6,377 bases of DNA from positions 1-6,377 of the forward strand of contig CALZHS010000376.1 in assembly GCA_945787265.1 (NCBI GenBank), given 5' to 3'. How positions within the stretch are numbered: position 1 is the stretch's first letter; every line of letters starts with the position of its first letter. Of this stretch, positions 1 through 6,173 are shown one piece after another. The translations under genes were made by a program, and so were the position numbers. Under the pieces are notes generated by a model. The model saw nothing but the letters and a program-made list of their open reading frames with translations, was not told where the DNA came from and made no database searches. The DNA is from an uncultured Gammaproteobacteria bacterium (GTDB taxonomy: Bacteria; Pseudomonadota; Gammaproteobacteria; GCA-001735895).

Positions 1-2
1 TT

Positions 3-215
3 ATGTTGCTTTCAATCTTGCAGACTGATTTAGTTTCCGCTGTCCCGATCCAGGCAGCCCTCTGGCTATTCGGCACAGCGCTCATTTATTTCTTCTTCCG
101 CTACTCCCAGCATGGAACGGTAACAAGCGAACATAACCCCATAGACTTATTGCTGGCTGCATTCTCGGCGGAGCCAGACGACACCCTGTCCGGTTCAGAT
201 TATTCATTCTGGTAA
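3..215 (+). CDS. Short open frame with a PEP-CTERM-like membrane segment, possibly partial at its 5' end
   Basis: I do not recognise this as a known gene. The frame is open to the window edge, so the first ATG (base 3) need not be the true start. It encodes 70 residues. Residues 14-32, beginning AVPIQAALWLFGTALI, form one hydrophobic helix followed by RYSQ. This resembles the C-terminal PEP-CTERM sorting signal of Gram-negative bacteria (V-P-x-P-A-A-x-W-L-F-G-S-A-L, then basic residues), with Q where the second proline usually lies. A true PEP-CTERM protein ends soon after the basic residues, but this frame continues for about 37 polar residues before TAA at 213-215. Both other forward frames stop soon after the helix, at 121-123 and 134-136, so a small indel could have removed an original stop. 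It could be the decayed end of a secreted-protein gene, or chance. Coding status is uncertain. Confidence 0.35.
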   Translation: MLLSILQTDLVSAVPIQAALWLFGTALIYFFFRYSQHGTVTSEHNPIDLLLAAFSAEPDDTLSGSDYSFW

Positions 216-316
216 TCCTGATATTGCCGGGCGAAGCCGTGCTTGACAGCGATTAAGGCAGAAAAAGGGCAGTTTTGAACAACCGCGCCAAAAGGTAAGA
301 AACGTTGATATAACTA

Positions 317-403
317 TGGTACCGGGGGGGGGACTCGAACCCCCAAGGTGTTACCACCAGCGGATTTTGAATCCGCCGCGTCTACCAGTTCCGCCACCCC
401 GGC
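317..403 (-). tRNA. tRNA-Leu (anticodon CAA), CCA end encoded
   Basis: A class II tRNA reads on the - strand from G1 at 403 to the encoded CCA at 319-317; it is 84 nt without CCA and 87 with it. The acceptor stem pairs GCCGGGG with CCCCGGT, ending in a G-U pair as E. coli leuZ does, with discriminator A at 320. The D-arm sequence TGGCGGAACTGGTAGACGC is typical of tRNA-Leu. The anticodon stem GCGGA/TCCGC encloses loop TTCAAAA, giving anticodon CAA (367-369), which reads UUG. The long variable arm (345-359) folds as GGTG/CACC around GTAA, the class II hallmark. The T-arm is GGGGG-TTCGAGT-CCCCC. The nine-base C run joining T-stem and acceptor has exactly the length the fold needs, so the base calls here look sound. 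No clear terminator is visible in 216-316. Confidence 0.97.
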
Positions 404-414
404 AGCGAGCGCGC

Positions 415-420
415 ATTCTA
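415..420 (-). promoter_or_regulatory. Candidate -10 element for tRNA-Leu
   Basis: On the - strand TAGAAT lies 11 bases upstream of the tRNA 5' end and matches TATAAT at five of six positions. It is followed by GCGCGCTCGCT, a GC-rich discriminator of the kind found at stable-RNA promoters under stringent control. No convincing -35 hexamer is visible at 16-18 bases (TACCAC or ACCACT). The inferred leader before the mature tRNA would be only a few bases. This is inference from sequence pattern. Confidence 0.4.
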
Positions 421-453
421 ATTCAAAACATATCTAAGTGGTAGCCTAAGCGG

Positions 454-459
454 TATGAT
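454..459 (+). promoter_or_regulatory. Candidate -10 element for queA-tgt
   Basis: TATGAT matches TATAAT at five of six positions and sits 24 bases before the queA ATG. It predicts a transcript start near 466 and a leader of about 18 bases. No good -35 hexamer lies at the usual distance (tatcta at 431-436). The same bases lie in a weak interrupted dyad (450-463) followed by TTTTT (466-470), so a weak terminator facing right is an alternative reading. Confidence 0.3.
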
Positions 460-483
460 ACGCCGTTTTTCGGTACCCTGATC

Positions 484-1524
484 ATGCAACTCAGCGACTT
501 CGATTATGATCTTCCCGAACAGCTGATCGCGCAGACACCATTGCGACAACGCGGTGGATCACGCATGCTGTTGGTTGATCCTTCTCGAGCGCAATTGACG
601 GACAAGCGTTTTACCGATCTCCCAACTCTGCTTGAAAGTGGTGACCTTCTGGTATTTAACGATACCCGCGTTATTCCGGCCCGTCTTTTTGGCCAAAAGC
701 CAAGTGGCGGCAAGGTCGAAGTCATGGTCGAACGTGTGCTCGATGATGAAACCCTGCTCGCGCATATACGTGCCAGCAAGGCGCCCAAACCGGGTTCGCG
801 ACTGGTTCTCGAGCACCAGTTCGAATGCCTGGTGCAGGCTCGCGACGGTGACTTGTTCGTCCTGCAGCAGGACAACAGGCCCTGGCTAGAGTTGCTCGAG
901 CAATTCGGTCACGTTCCGTTGCCACCCTACATTCGGCGCGCCGACGCTGATGCCGATCGCGAACGCTACCAGACAGTTTTTGCCAGTAATCCGGGCGCCG
1001 TGGCGGCGCCGACTGCGGGACTGCATTTTGACCGCGATATGCTCGATACCCTGCAGCGGCGGGGCGTACAATCCGCACACATTACGCTGCATGTTGGTGC
1101 CGGAACCTTTCAGCCGGTCAGGGGCGATGATATTGACAGCCATGTCATGCATGCCGAGCGCATCGAGGTTACAGCAGCGGTGGTCGATGCGATCGCGCAA
1201 ACCCGGCAACGAGGCGGGCGCATTGTTGCGGTGGGTACCACCGTGGTGCGCAGTCTCGAGTCCGCGGCGGCGAGCGGTAAGCTGATGCCCTTGCGGGGAG
1301 AGTCAAACCTGTTTATCAGGCCCGGTTATCGTTTTAAAGTTGTCGATGCAATGCTGACCAATTTTCATCTGCCCAAATCGACGCTGCTGATGCTGGTCAG
1401 CGCGTTCGCGGGTACCGAATTGATACGCCAGGCTTACGCGCACGCCGTGGCACAACAATATCGCTTCTTCAGCTATGGCGATGCGATGTATATTAGTGCA
1501 CGAGCAGCGCGGGACAGCGAATGA
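484..1524 (+). CDS. queA: S-adenosylmethionine:tRNA ribosyltransferase-isomerase QueA
   Basis: QueA transfers and isomerises the ribosyl group of S-adenosylmethionine onto preQ1 at tRNA position 34 to form epoxyqueuosine, the step after Tgt in queuosine synthesis; it acts in the cytoplasm. The 346-residue product is close to the usual length (E. coli, about 356). Visible family segments are LSDFDYDLPEQLIAQTP (3-19), VFNDTRVIPARL (57-68), AAPTAGLHF (174-182), HVGAGTFQPV (203-212), VGTTVVRSLESA (250-261), and the C-terminal NLFIRPGY...LTNFHLPKSTLLMLVSAFAG (275-310). The ATG at 484 matches the normal N-terminus of the family, so I keep it although no Shine-Dalgarno sequence is visible before it. 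The stop overlaps the tgt start (ATGA), so the two pathway enzymes are probably co-transcribed and translationally coupled. The gene diverges from tRNA-Leu. No defect is seen. Confidence 0.98.
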   Translation: MQLSDFDYDLPEQLIAQTPLRQRGGSRMLLVDPSRAQLTDKRFTDLPTLLESGDLLVFNDTRVIPARLFGQKPSGGKVEVMVERVLDDETLLAHIRASKAPKPGSRLVLEHQFECLVQARDGDLFVLQQDNRPWLELLEQFGHVPLPPYIRRADADADRERYQTVFASNPGAVAAPTAGLHFDRDMLDTLQRRGVQSAHITLHVGAGTFQPVRGDDIDSHVMHAERIEVTAAVVDAIAQTRQRGGRIVAVGTTVVRSLESAAASGKLMPLRGESNLFIRPGYRFKVVDAMLTNFHLPKSTLLMLVSAFAGTELIRQAYAHAVAQQYRFFSYGDAMYISARAARDSE

Positions 1525-2624
1525 AATTCACCCTCGATAAAACAGACGGGCTGGCCCGTCGCGCCCGACTGGACTTTACGCGAGGCACGGTCGATACCCC
1601 GGCATTCATGCCGGTGGGCACCTACGGCACCGTCAAAGCCATGACCCCCGAAGAGCTGATCGATATCGGTGCCCAGATTATTCTCGGTAATACCTTCCAC
1701 CTGATGTTGCGGCCGGGTACGGATATTATTAAAAAGCATGGTGACCTGCATGATCTGATGAACTGGCAGGGCCCCATCCTGACCGATTCGGGTGGGTTCC
1801 AGGTATTCAGCCTCGCGCAGATGCGCAAGATTACCGAACAGGGCGTCACCTTCGCGTCCCCGGTTGACGGGGCTAAAGTATTTCTCAGCCCCGAGGTATC
1901 GATGCAGGTACAGCGTGACCTGGGCTCCGATATTGTCATGTGTTTCGACGAGTGCACGCCGTACCCGGCGGCGGAGGATGTGGTACGGGAATCCATGCAG
2001 TTATCGCTGCGCTGGGCCGAGCGCAGCAAGGCCGCGTTTGGCGACAACCCGAATTCACTGTTCGGGATTGTGCAGGGTGGCACCTATGCCGATCTGCGCA
2101 CCGAATCGGCGCTGGGTTTGATCGGAATTGGCTTTGACGGCTATGCCATCGGCGGCTTGTCGGTTGGCGAGACGCCCGATGAGCGCAACCGGGTACTGGA
2201 CGAGCTGCTGCCGGCACTTCCGCTCGACAAGCCCCGTTACCTGATGGGCGTGGGAAAACCCGAGGACCTGGTCGAGGGAGTGCGCCGCGGCATCGACATG
2301 TTTGATTGCGTAATCCCGACGCGAAATGCGCGCACCGGTTACCTGTACACGCATGACGGCATCGTGCGCATACGCAACAGTCGTTATACCGATGATATCG
2401 GTCCCGTGGATGCAGACTGCGGTTGCTATACCTGCCAACATTACTCGCGTGCCTATTTGCGCCACCTTGACAAGTGCGGGGAAATTCTGGGTGCGCGACT
2501 CAACACCATCCACAATCTGTATTATTTCCAGGGATTGATGCGCCGGATTCGTAAAGCGATCGAGGACGGTTGTTATGAGCGTTTTTGCGAGAACTTTTAC
2601 CAGCGTTACCGGTCGGATGATTAA
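1521..2624 (+). CDS. tgt: Queuine/preQ1 tRNA-ribosyltransferase (tRNA-guanine transglycosylase) Tgt
   Basis: Tgt exchanges guanine-34 of tRNAs with GUN anticodons (Asp, Asn, His, Tyr) for preQ1, the substrate QueA then modifies. The 367-residue protein is full length (E. coli 375) and has the TIM-barrel family motifs. TDSGGFQVFSLA (88-99) carries the general acid/base D89. FDCVIPTRNAR (261-271) carries the nucleophile D262. The zinc site is C300, C302 and C305 in DCGCYTC, plus H331 in NTIHNL. These sit at a constant offset of two or fewer from E. coli D89, D264, C302, C304, C307 and H333. GIVQGG (182-187) and YAIGGLSVGE (208-217) belong to the substrate-binding loops. The start overlaps the queA stop by four bases; only a weak GGGA (1511-1514) precedes it, which favours coupling. 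All key residues are present, so the enzyme is expected to be active. Confidence 0.99.
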   Translation: MKFTLDKTDGLARRARLDFTRGTVDTPAFMPVGTYGTVKAMTPEELIDIGAQIILGNTFHLMLRPGTDIIKKHGDLHDLMNWQGPILTDSGGFQVFSLAQMRKITEQGVTFASPVDGAKVFLSPEVSMQVQRDLGSDIVMCFDECTPYPAAEDVVRESMQLSLRWAERSKAAFGDNPNSLFGIVQGGTYADLRTESALGLIGIGFDGYAIGGLSVGETPDERNRVLDELLPALPLDKPRYLMGVGKPEDLVEGVRRGIDMFDCVIPTRNARTGYLYTHDGIVRIRNSRYTDDIGPVDADCGCYTCQHYSRAYLRHLDKCGEILGARLNTIHNLYYFQGLMRRIRKAIEDGCYERFCENFYQRYRSDD

Positions 2625-2645
2625 ACCCGAATTACCGTTTCCGCC

Positions 2646-2674
2646 TTGTGGGATATGCGTGCTAGTGCCATAAT
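2646..2674 (+). promoter_or_regulatory. Candidate sigma70 promoter for yajC-secD-secF
   Basis: TTGTGG (2646-2651, three of six matches to TTGACA) and CATAAT (2669-2674, five of six matches to TATAAT) are separated by exactly 17 bases. They lie in the only gap of note inside the + strand gene block. The predicted transcript start is near 2681, giving a leader of about 53 bases. It would let the translocase genes be expressed apart from queA-tgt, although no terminator is visible after tgt, so read-through is also likely. Confidence 0.5.
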
Positions 2675-2681
2675 ACGCGCC

Positions 2682-2701
2682 GCTCCGGGTAGGGCCCGAG
2701 C
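2682..2701 (+). promoter_or_regulatory. Hairpin at the predicted 5' end of the yajC leader
   Basis: GCTC-(C)-GGG pairs with CCC-GAGC around a TAGGG loop, forming seven base pairs with one bulged C at 2686. It begins about one base after the transcript start predicted from the -10 at 2669-2674. No T run follows, so it is not an intrinsic terminator. A 5'-end mRNA-stabilising structure is a possible role, by inference only. Confidence 0.35.
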
Positions 2702-2733
2702 CACGAGACAGCAAACCAAAGGTAGATCTAAAG

Positions 2734-3069
2734 ATGAGTTTCTTTATAAGTGATGCGATGGCGCAAGGTGCCGGGGGACAATCGGGAGGCACCCTGGAGT
2801 TGATTCTGCCGCTGCCGCTGCTGCTGATGTTCGGTATTTTCTACTTCCTGTTAATACGGCCACAGCAGAAAAAAGCCAAGGAACACAAAAACATGGTCGA
2901 GGCACTCGGAAAAGGTGATGAAGTCATTACCAATGGTGGGCTTCTGGCCAAGATTACCGATGTCGACGAAAATTTTCTGACCTGCAAAATCTCGGACAAC
3001 GTCGAGGTCAAGATTCAGCGCCACGCGATCGCCTCGGTATTGCCCAAGGGCACCATCAAGAACCTGTAA
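2734..3069 (+). CDS. yajC: Sec translocase accessory subunit YajC
   Basis: YajC is a small single-span inner-membrane protein that associates with SecD and SecF at the SecYEG channel. The 111-residue product matches the family length (E. coli 110). A short glycine-rich N-terminus (residues 1-19, starting MSFFISDAMAQ) is followed by one transmembrane helix (about 22-42, LELILPLPLLLMFGIFYFLL), the signature IRPQQKKAKEHKNM (41-54) and the soluble segment GDEVITNGGLLAKI (61-74). The ATG at 2734 is preceded by AAAGG (2718-2722), a workable but rather distant Shine-Dalgarno sequence. A promoter candidate lies just upstream, and secD begins five bases after the stop. No abnormality is seen. Confidence 0.98.
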   Translation: MSFFISDAMAQGAGGQSGGTLELILPLPLLLMFGIFYFLLIRPQQKKAKEHKNMVEALGKGDEVITNGGLLAKITDVDENFLTCKISDNVEVKIQRHAIASVLPKGTIKNL

Positions 3070-3074
3070 TCAAG

Positions 3075-4934
3075 ATGGTCAATCGTTATGCTCCCTGGAG
3101 ATATAGTCTACTGATCCTGATTATTGTGATTGGGGCCGTTTACGCCACGCCCAATCTCTACGGTGAGGATCCCGCGCTGCAGATTAGTCACCGGGTGAAC
3201 CTCGTCGATGAAGGCGAGATGAACAATATCAGGAGCCTGCTTGAAGCCGAATCTATCGGCTATCGATCGATCGAGCTTGACGGCAACAACATCCTGGTGC
3301 GCTTCGACACCGAGGAGGCGCAGCTCAAGGCAGCATCGCAAGTGCGCGAAGCACTCTATGCCAGTGATCGGCGCTACAGTATTGCCCTCAATCTTGCACC
3401 CGCCACGCCAGACTGGCTTACCGCGTTAAATGCATTGCCGATGTACCTCGGGCTCGATTTGCGAGGCGGTGTGCATTTCCTGATGGAAGTCGACATGGAA
3501 TCCGCGATCCAGAAATCGCTGGAGAGCTCGGGGGACGAGCTGCGCAGCTTCATGCGTGAAGAAAAGATACGCTACAAGGGAGTGCAGTCCAGCGCGCAAA
3601 AAATAAGTGTCCGTTTTACCAGCGTGGAAGATCGTGACGCGGCACGATTACTGATCGAAGACGAGAACCGCGAATACGTCTTTGTCGACAGCAACGATGA
3701 CCGCAGCTGGATCATCGACATAAGTTTCAACCCGACCGCGCTCGACGAGGAAAGACGGGCTGCTATCGAGCAGAATATATCCACCCTCAAGAACCGGGTT
3801 AACGAGCTGGGCGTGGCCGAGCCGGTAATACAGCGGCAGGGCACGGAACGTGTCGTGGTCCAGCTGCCCGGGGTACAGGATACCGTCAGGGCCAAGGAAA
3901 TCCTCGGTGCTACTGCGACCCTGGAATTTCGACTCGTGCACGGCAGTTTTGCCGAATGGAGTGCCGCCCAGGCCAACGGCAAGGCCCCGATTGGAACCCG
4001 GCTTTATACCCAGAGCGATGGCAGCCCGGTATTGTTGAAACGCTCCGTCATCGTCACCGGGGACCAGATTGTCGGCGCGGCATCGGGTATCGATCAGCAA
4101 AGCGGCACGCCAGACGTCACGATCACAATGAATGCCAAGGGTGCCGATCGCATGGCCAAGGTTACGCGAGACAATATCGGTAAGCCGATGGCGGTGGTAT
4201 TCATCGAGGATAAATTCGAGTTCCGCGACGTCGATGGTGAAAGACAACGCTTCAGAACCACTGAGTCCCAGGTTATCAATGTTGCCACGATCCGCGACCA
4301 GCTCAGTAAACGGTTTCATATTACCGGGCTCGACAGTACCCGCGAAGCGCGTGACCTGGCGCTGCTGTTACGCGCCGGCGCGTTGCGAGCGCCCATGGTG
4401 ATCGTCGAGGAACGCACCGTGGGTCCAAGCCTGGGACAGGAAAATATCGATCGCGGGTTTCTATCGGTGGTCGTGGGTTTTGCGCTGGTGCTGGTATTCA
4501 TGGCCGTGTATTACAAGGTGTTCGGGCTGGTAGCCAATGTCGCCCTGAGCCTGAACCTGGTATTGATGGTGGCGATACTGTCGATATTCCAGGCCACGTT
4601 GACGCTGCCCGGGATTGCCGGGATCGTACTCACCGTGGGTATGGCGGTTGATGCCAATGTATTGATTTTTGAAAGAATTCGGGAAGAGCTTCGGTTAGGT
4701 AACACGCCGCAGGCGGCGATCTACGTTGGCTATGAGAAGGCGTTCGGGACCATTGCCGACGCCAATATTATCGCGGCGATCGTATTGTTTGGTTTCGGTA
4801 CCGGACCGATCCAGGGATTTGCGGTGACGCTGATGATCGGAATTGTATCTTCGATGTTTACCGCGATTTTCGGCACGCGCGCGCTCATCAACCTGATTTA
4901 CGGCCGTAAACAGATTACCCGGCTGGCGATTTGA
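3075..4934 (+). CDS. secD: Protein translocase subunit SecD
   Basis: SecD works with SecF in the inner membrane, where the proton-motive force drives its large periplasmic domain to pull proteins emerging from SecYEG. The 619-residue product matches the gammaproteobacterial length (E. coli 615). TM1 (about 10-25) is followed by the periplasmic region with the family motif LGLDLRGGVHFLMEVD (125-140), the segment STLKNRVNELGVAEPVIQRQ (236-255) and VVQLPGV (261-267). The membrane domain starts after GPSLGQENIDRG (450-461) and has five further helices (about 462-608). VGMAVDANVLIFERIREEL (521-539) holds D526, the counterpart of E. coli D519 used in proton coupling. The start NRYAPWRYSLL fits the family N-terminus. 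There is little Shine-Dalgarno sequence, and the start lies five bases after yajC, which suggests translational coupling. The gene is intact. Confidence 0.98.
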   Translation: MVNRYAPWRYSLLILIIVIGAVYATPNLYGEDPALQISHRVNLVDEGEMNNIRSLLEAESIGYRSIELDGNNILVRFDTEEAQLKAASQVREALYASDRRYSIALNLAPATPDWLTALNALPMYLGLDLRGGVHFLMEVDMESAIQKSLESSGDELRSFMREEKIRYKGVQSSAQKISVRFTSVEDRDAARLLIEDENREYVFVDSNDDRSWIIDISFNPTALDEERRAAIEQNISTLKNRVNELGVAEPVIQRQGTERVVVQLPGVQDTVRAKEILGATATLEFRLVHGSFAEWSAAQANGKAPIGTRLYTQSDGSPVLLKRSVIVTGDQIVGAASGIDQQSGTPDVTITMNAKGADRMAKVTRDNIGKPMAVVFIEDKFEFRDVDGERQRFRTTESQVINVATIRDQLSKRFHITGLDSTREARDLALLLRAGALRAPMVIVEERTVGPSLGQENIDRGFLSVVVGFALVLVFMAVYYKVFGLVANVALSLNLVLMVAILSIFQATLTLPGIAGIVLTVGMAVDANVLIFERIREELRLGNTPQAAIYVGYEKAFGTIADANIIAAIVLFGFGTGPIQGFAVTLMIGIVSSMFTAIFGTRALINLIYGRKQITRLAI

Positions 4935-4936
4935 TC

Positions 4937-5849
4937 ATGGTCAAGACACTACTCAATAATTTCGATTTCATGTCCCTGCGCCGGTCGGCAATGATCGTTT
5001 CGACCACGCTGCTGTTGATTTCGATTGTCAGTCTGTTCACGTTCAAGTTAAACGTGGGTATCGATTTCACCGGCGGCAGCATTATTGAGGTGGGTTACCA
5101 GCAGGCTGTTGAACTCGAGCCTATTCGCCAGGCGCTCGAGAGCGAAGGCTTCGGCGACGCGATCGTGCAGCATTTCGGCAGTGCGCAGGAAGTCCTGATT
5201 CGACTGGTGCCCGACGAGGGCAAGGACAAGGCTGAAATTAGCTCTCAGATCATCGGCCTGCTGCAGGCAGCCAGTGATACACCCATCGACGTGCGCCGCG
5301 TCGATTTTGTCGGCCCGCAGGTCGGTAAAGAACTCACTGAAGATGGCGGGCTGGCAGTGCTTTACGCGCTGATCGCGATCCTGATTTACGTTGCGTTGCG
5401 CTTCGAGTACCGGTTCTCGCTGGGGGCGGTGGCCGCGTTGGTGCACGACGTGATCATTACGCTCGGAATTTTCTCGTTACTGCAGCTCGATTTCGACCTG
5501 AGCGTGCTCGCGGCGCTGCTCGCGGTAATCGGGTATTCACTCAACGATACTATCGTTGTGTTCGATCGGGTGCGCGAGAATTTTCGAAAAATTCGTAAAA
5601 GAACGTCGATCGAGATCGTCAACACGTCGATTAACCAGACCATTTCGCGTACCTTGATGACCTCGTTTACCACCTTGCTGGTGCTGTTGTCGCTTTTCTT
5701 CCTCGGCGGCGAGGCGATACACGCCTTTGCCCTTGGTCGGAACCTATTCGTCGATCTATGTTGCCACCACCTCGGCACTGGCGCTCGGTATCAGCCGCAG
5801 CGATCTGCTGTTACCGGAGAAGGAAGGAGAGGATGTAGCCAGGCCCTGA
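4937..5849 (+). pseudogene. secF: Protein translocase subunit SecF, broken by an apparent ~20-base deletion
   Basis: SecF is the partner of SecD in the proton-driven translocase complex. Residues 1-266 are normal: TM1 (about 17-37), GIDFTGGSIIEV (41-52), FVGPQVGKEL (124-133), HDVIITLGIFSL (170-181), and IGYSLNDTIVVFDRVREN (198-215) with D204. R238 in ISRTLMTS is the counterpart of E. coli R247. After FAL (codon ending 5734) the frame goes off. The normal continuation VGTYSSIYVATTSALALG...PEKEGEDVARP is intact in another frame from 5736, with TGA at 5847-5849. Compared with E. coli (FSL-TMLIGVS-IGTASSIY), seven residues of the last helix are missing and only one base remains, so about 20 bases are lost. 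The repaired protein would be about 310 residues. The broken frame has no stop until 6109. I chose ATG 4937, two bases after secD; an in-frame TTG at 4931 is the alternative. Mutation or assembly error cannot be told apart here. Confidence 0.9.
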
Positions 5850-5852
5850 CGC

Positions 5853-5859
5853 GGGAGGA
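5853..5859 (+). promoter_or_regulatory. Strong ribosome binding site for the TIGR02647-like gene
   Basis: GGGAGGA contains the full GGAGG core and ends four bases before ATG 5864. It is the best Shine-Dalgarno sequence in the window. It supports separate initiation of the downstream gene rather than synthesis only as a SecF fusion, and it fixes the start at 5864. Confidence 0.75.
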
Positions 5860-5863
5860 AAAT

Positions 5864-6109
5864 ATGCATATTGAGCAAGAACTTATCGATGAATTAAACC
5901 TGCTCCGGCGCTTCAGTATGGGAGGGCCGGTGGCAATGAATGTGCACGACAATCCGGATCCAGCGGTGATCGCCGCGGCCGGGCGCATGTTTGATAAAGG
6001 CCTGATTACCACCGCCGAGGGCGGGCAACTGACGGACAGCGGACGTGAAGCGATCGAACACATGGAACGCCTGTTCAACCTGCTGGATCCACCGCTCGAA
6101 CCGATCTAG
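5864..6109 (+). CDS. Small conserved hypothetical protein, TIGR02647-like
   Basis: This is an 81-residue soluble protein of unknown function. The pattern ELIDELNLLRRFS (6-18), then VIAAAGRMFDKGLIT (35-49), GGQLTDSGREAIEHMERLF (53-71), resembles the short gammaproteobacterial family TIGR02647. That assignment is from memory of the family and not from a search. The segment GLIT-x-x-x-GGQLT-x-x-G-R-E looks like the strand-turn-helix of a winged-helix fold, which suggests but does not show nucleic-acid or protein binding. There is no signal peptide and no membrane segment. The start is set by a strong GGGAGGA site 14 bases after the restored secF stop, so it is probably the last gene of the translocase transcript. 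Because of the secF lesion, the disrupted secF frame enters this gene in phase. The next gene is convergent. Confidence 0.85.
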   Translation: MHIEQELIDELNLLRRFSMGGPVAMNVHDNPDPAVIAAAGRMFDKGLITTAEGGQLTDSGREAIEHMERLFNLLDPPLEPI

Positions 6110-6173
6110 TTTCCAGTTACCGCTGTTTCAGACGATACTTCCACCTGTCCACGGTTGTTACCGCTAGTCGTCG

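Noticed and set aside
243..248. Perfect TTGACA hexamer on the + strand
   Set aside because: No -10-like hexamer lies 16-18 bases downstream (agggca region), and no gene follows on this strand before the antisense tRNA.
450..470. Interrupted dyad followed by TTTTT upstream of queA as an intrinsic terminator
   Set aside because: The stem is about five base pairs with a bulge and a three-base loop, and no + strand gene is clearly transcribed into it.
2655..2753. 32-codon arginine-rich + strand frame overlapping the yajC start, a possible leader or arrest peptide
   Set aside because: It has no ribosome binding site, and the best promoter -10 lies inside it, so its ATG would not be on the main transcript. 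The composition fits chance reading of the leader.
2055..2792. Long - strand open frame of 245 codons opposite tgt
   Set aside because: It lies opposite conserved Tgt codons, has no recognisable domain, and fits a codon-bias shadow of the real gene. The same holds for the other antisense frames opposite queA, secD and secF.
4931..4936. TTG at 4931 as the secF start, overlapping the secD stop
   Set aside because: ATG at 4937 is in the same frame, gives a normal N-terminus (MVKTLLNNFDFM) and is a stronger start codon.
6116..6165. Nine-base direct repeat gttaccgct at 6116-6124 and 6157-6165
   Set aside because: Too short and only two copies; no sign of a mobile element or array.
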